Origin: JAVBNO01 sp031551485
GTDB taxonomy: Bacteria > Bacillota > Clostridia > Oscillospirales > Ruminococcaceae
Assembly (NCBI GenBank): GCA_031551485.1
Contig: JAVBNO010000085.1
Coordinates: 1-25,766 of the forward strand
Direction: 5' to 3'
DNA length: 25,766 nt
This document shows, in pieces, positions 24,874-25,766 of the stretch. The stretch's first letter is position 1. Each line of letters opens with the position of its first letter. Both the position numbers and the translations under genes were made by a program. The notes under the pieces are model-generated. The model saw only the letters and a program-made list of their open reading frames with translations. It ran no database searches and was not told the DNA's origin.

Positions 24874-25039
24874 GATATTGTCCTCTTGTAAACAAGCAAA
24901 GACACAAACAAAACAATGCGCGCTGTTACCGGTTTGTCGGACAACAGCCACATTATCTTCCCTAATCTTTCCTTATTCCCGTTCCCTCTTGCACCGGCTG
25001 CCTTGCCGGCGCTACTCTTCTTCTGTGACTCTTTTTATC

Positions 25040-25071
25040 ATATAAACAAAAAGGGACTGTACTGTCCCTTT
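25040..25071 (-). terminator. intrinsic terminator after rplS
   Basis: AAAGGGAC, loop AGTACA, GTCCCTTT and then TTGTTTAT on the minus strand. It lies 10 bases after the rplS stop. Confidence 0.9.
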
Positions 25072-25081
25072 AAGCTCCAAA

Positions 25082-25426
25082 CTATCTGATTGCCTCTTTC
25101 ACCTTGGAGGCCTTGCCAACCCGGCCACGGAGATAATAGAGCTTGCCGCGGCGCACTTTGCCTTTGCGGATCACTTCTACTTTGTCAATGTTGGGAGAAT
25201 GGATCGGAAATACTCTTTCTACTCCACACCCGTGAGAAAGGCGACGAACAGTGAAAGTTTCCGAAATACCACCATGTTTTTTGGCAATCACAGTGCCTTC
25301 AAAAGCCTGGATTCTGTGGCGCTCGCCCTCGATAATTTTGACATGCACACGAACCGTATCACCAATGCCAAACGAGGGAAGTTCCGATTTCATTGAGTCT
25401 TGCGCGATGAGTTTTAAAGCATCCAA
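25082..25426 (-). CDS. rplS: 50S ribosomal protein L19
   Basis: L19 sits at the 30S-50S interface. The protein has 114 residues. The core GDTVRVHVKIIEGERHRIQAFEGTV..., the VRRLSHGCGVERVFPIHSP segment and the basic C-terminus RRGKLYYLRGRVGKASKVKE are all typical; I cite them in pieces, and no residue looks out of place. The start is TTG at 25426. It gives the full N-terminus (MDALKLIAQDSMKSELP) found in the family, with GGAGG 10 bases upstream. An ATG four bases downstream is out of frame, and the in-frame ATG at codon 12 would cut off a conserved helix. The gene has its own promoter, leader and terminator. Confidence 0.96.
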   Translation of the reverse strand: MDALKLIAQDSMKSELPSFGIGDTVRVHVKIIEGERHRIQAFEGTVIAKKHGGISETFTVRRLSHGCGVERVFPIHSPNIDKVEVIRKGKVRRGKLYYLRGRVGKASKVKEAIR

Positions 25427-25555
25427 TATAGTGCTTCCTCCTTATGATATCCGAACATTCATTCCCACATGTGGCAGAGGACTGTCCGTTTCAATGTCTG
25501 TCTGATTATCGACAGGCACTAAACCCCGCCAAAAGCTTTTGGCAGTTCTTATTGC
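25427..25555 (-). promoter_or_regulatory. structured 5' leader of rplS, candidate L19 autoregulatory leader
   Basis: The predicted transcript begins with a leader of about 130 bases. Near its 5' end is a perfect 16-base palindrome GCCAAAAGCTTTTGGC (25528-25543). A CTGTC/GACAG hairpin and a CCACATGTGG palindrome (25465-25474) follow. L19 leaders that bind the protein are known upstream of rplS in Bacillota; I cannot confirm the consensus by eye. Confidence 0.4.
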
Positions 25556-25561
25556 CATAGT

Positions 25562-25590
25562 ATAATATCATATCGCCAAAATATTTGCAA
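25562..25590 (-). promoter_or_regulatory. sigma-A promoter of rplS
   Basis: The minus strand has TTGCAA (25590-25585), 17 bases, then TATTAT (25567-25562). A TATACT three bases later is an alternative -10 with poorer spacing. Confidence 0.65.
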
Positions 25591-25652
25591 GCTTTTTTGT
25601 GCCAATTGACAGTGAATAGTGAAAAAACGATATTGAAAATATTACCTTTGGT

Positions 25653-25766
25653 TTAGCAAAATTCTTTCTCGTCAGCCGTCAATATCCTTTTGCGGATTAC
25701 TTGGGTCTGCGCCAGCTTTTTTCCCCTGTCTTTGATGAACGCATCCAACAGCAGCGCCGGATTGAT
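25653..25766 (-). CDS. C-terminal 37 residues of an unidentified protein
   Basis: From the right edge a frame reads INPALLLDAFIKDRGKKL, continues through a basic stretch (VIRKRIL) and ends TADEKEFC before a TAA at 25653. It is the longest of the three minus-strand frames at this edge and ends in a position that leaves room for the rplS promoter. The tail looks amphipathic and charged. trmD or another RNA methyltransferase commonly precedes rplS in related genomes, but I do not recognise this tail as either. Confidence 0.5.
   Translation of the reverse strand: MNPALLLDAFIKDRGKKLAQTQVIRKRILTADEKEFC

Noticed and set aside
24874..24951. 26-residue N-terminal extension of LepB
   Set aside because: The extension lacks family similarity, and a well-spaced GAGGA precedes the ATG at 24873.
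24994..25009. CCGGC/GCCGG hairpin in the lepB leader, considered as a terminator
   Set aside because: There is no T-run on either strand.

Overview
The window is a compact stretch of bacterial chromosome from a Bacillota (Firmicutes) lineage, most likely a Clostridia- or Negativicutes-type anaerobe. The evidence is a leucine T-box leader, the order tig-clpP-clpX-lon-ysxC, a YerC/YecD (TrpR-like) gene, the rplS-lepB-ylqF-rnhB-yraN cluster, a DUF1540 protein, AGGAGG-type ribosome binding sites and AT-rich sigma-A promoters. There is no IS element, phage gene, CRISPR array, tRNA or rRNA. Nearly all genes lie on the minus strand; the plus strand carries only chrA-chrA-nth, an 87-residue Cys-rich protein and a DUF1540 protein.

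Layout. Positions 1-3041 hold a branched-chain amino acid operon read leftwards: sigma-A promoter, T-box leader with terminator, leuA, then cimA, which runs off the left edge. Positions 3091-5371 hold hppA, a membrane pyrophosphatase with the K+-dependent signature, with its own promoter and terminator. Positions 5576-7749 hold the plus-strand island: two half-size chromate transporter subunits, endonuclease III, and a small Cys-rich protein built from a 28-residue repeat. Positions 7794-12666 run yebC (own promoter), hslO, a methyltransferase, a TrpR-like regulator, lysA and ysxC. Positions 12697-18728 are a protein quality-control block: tig, clpP, clpX (closed by a terminator), then lon with its own promoter. 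Positions 18778-19846 hold a metallophosphoesterase and, on the opposite strand, the DUF1540 gene behind a candidate forespore-type promoter. Positions 19834-24873 are a tightly packed run lepB-ylqF-rnhB-yraN-dipeptidase-thrC. Positions 25040-25590 are rplS with terminator, leader and promoter. The right edge contains the C-terminal end of an unidentified gene.

How they work together. leuA and cimA feed leucine and isoleucine synthesis and would respond together to uncharged tRNA-Leu. lysA and thrC belong to the aspartate family. Trigger factor, ClpXP, Lon and Hsp33 handle folding and degradation. YsxC, YlqF and L19 concern the large ribosomal subunit. The two small Cys-rich plus-strand proteins are the least ordinary content: one has an apparently undescribed three-unit repeat, the other a promoter resembling those used in the forespore. 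Together they hint at a spore-forming ancestry, but no definite sporulation gene is present in the window.
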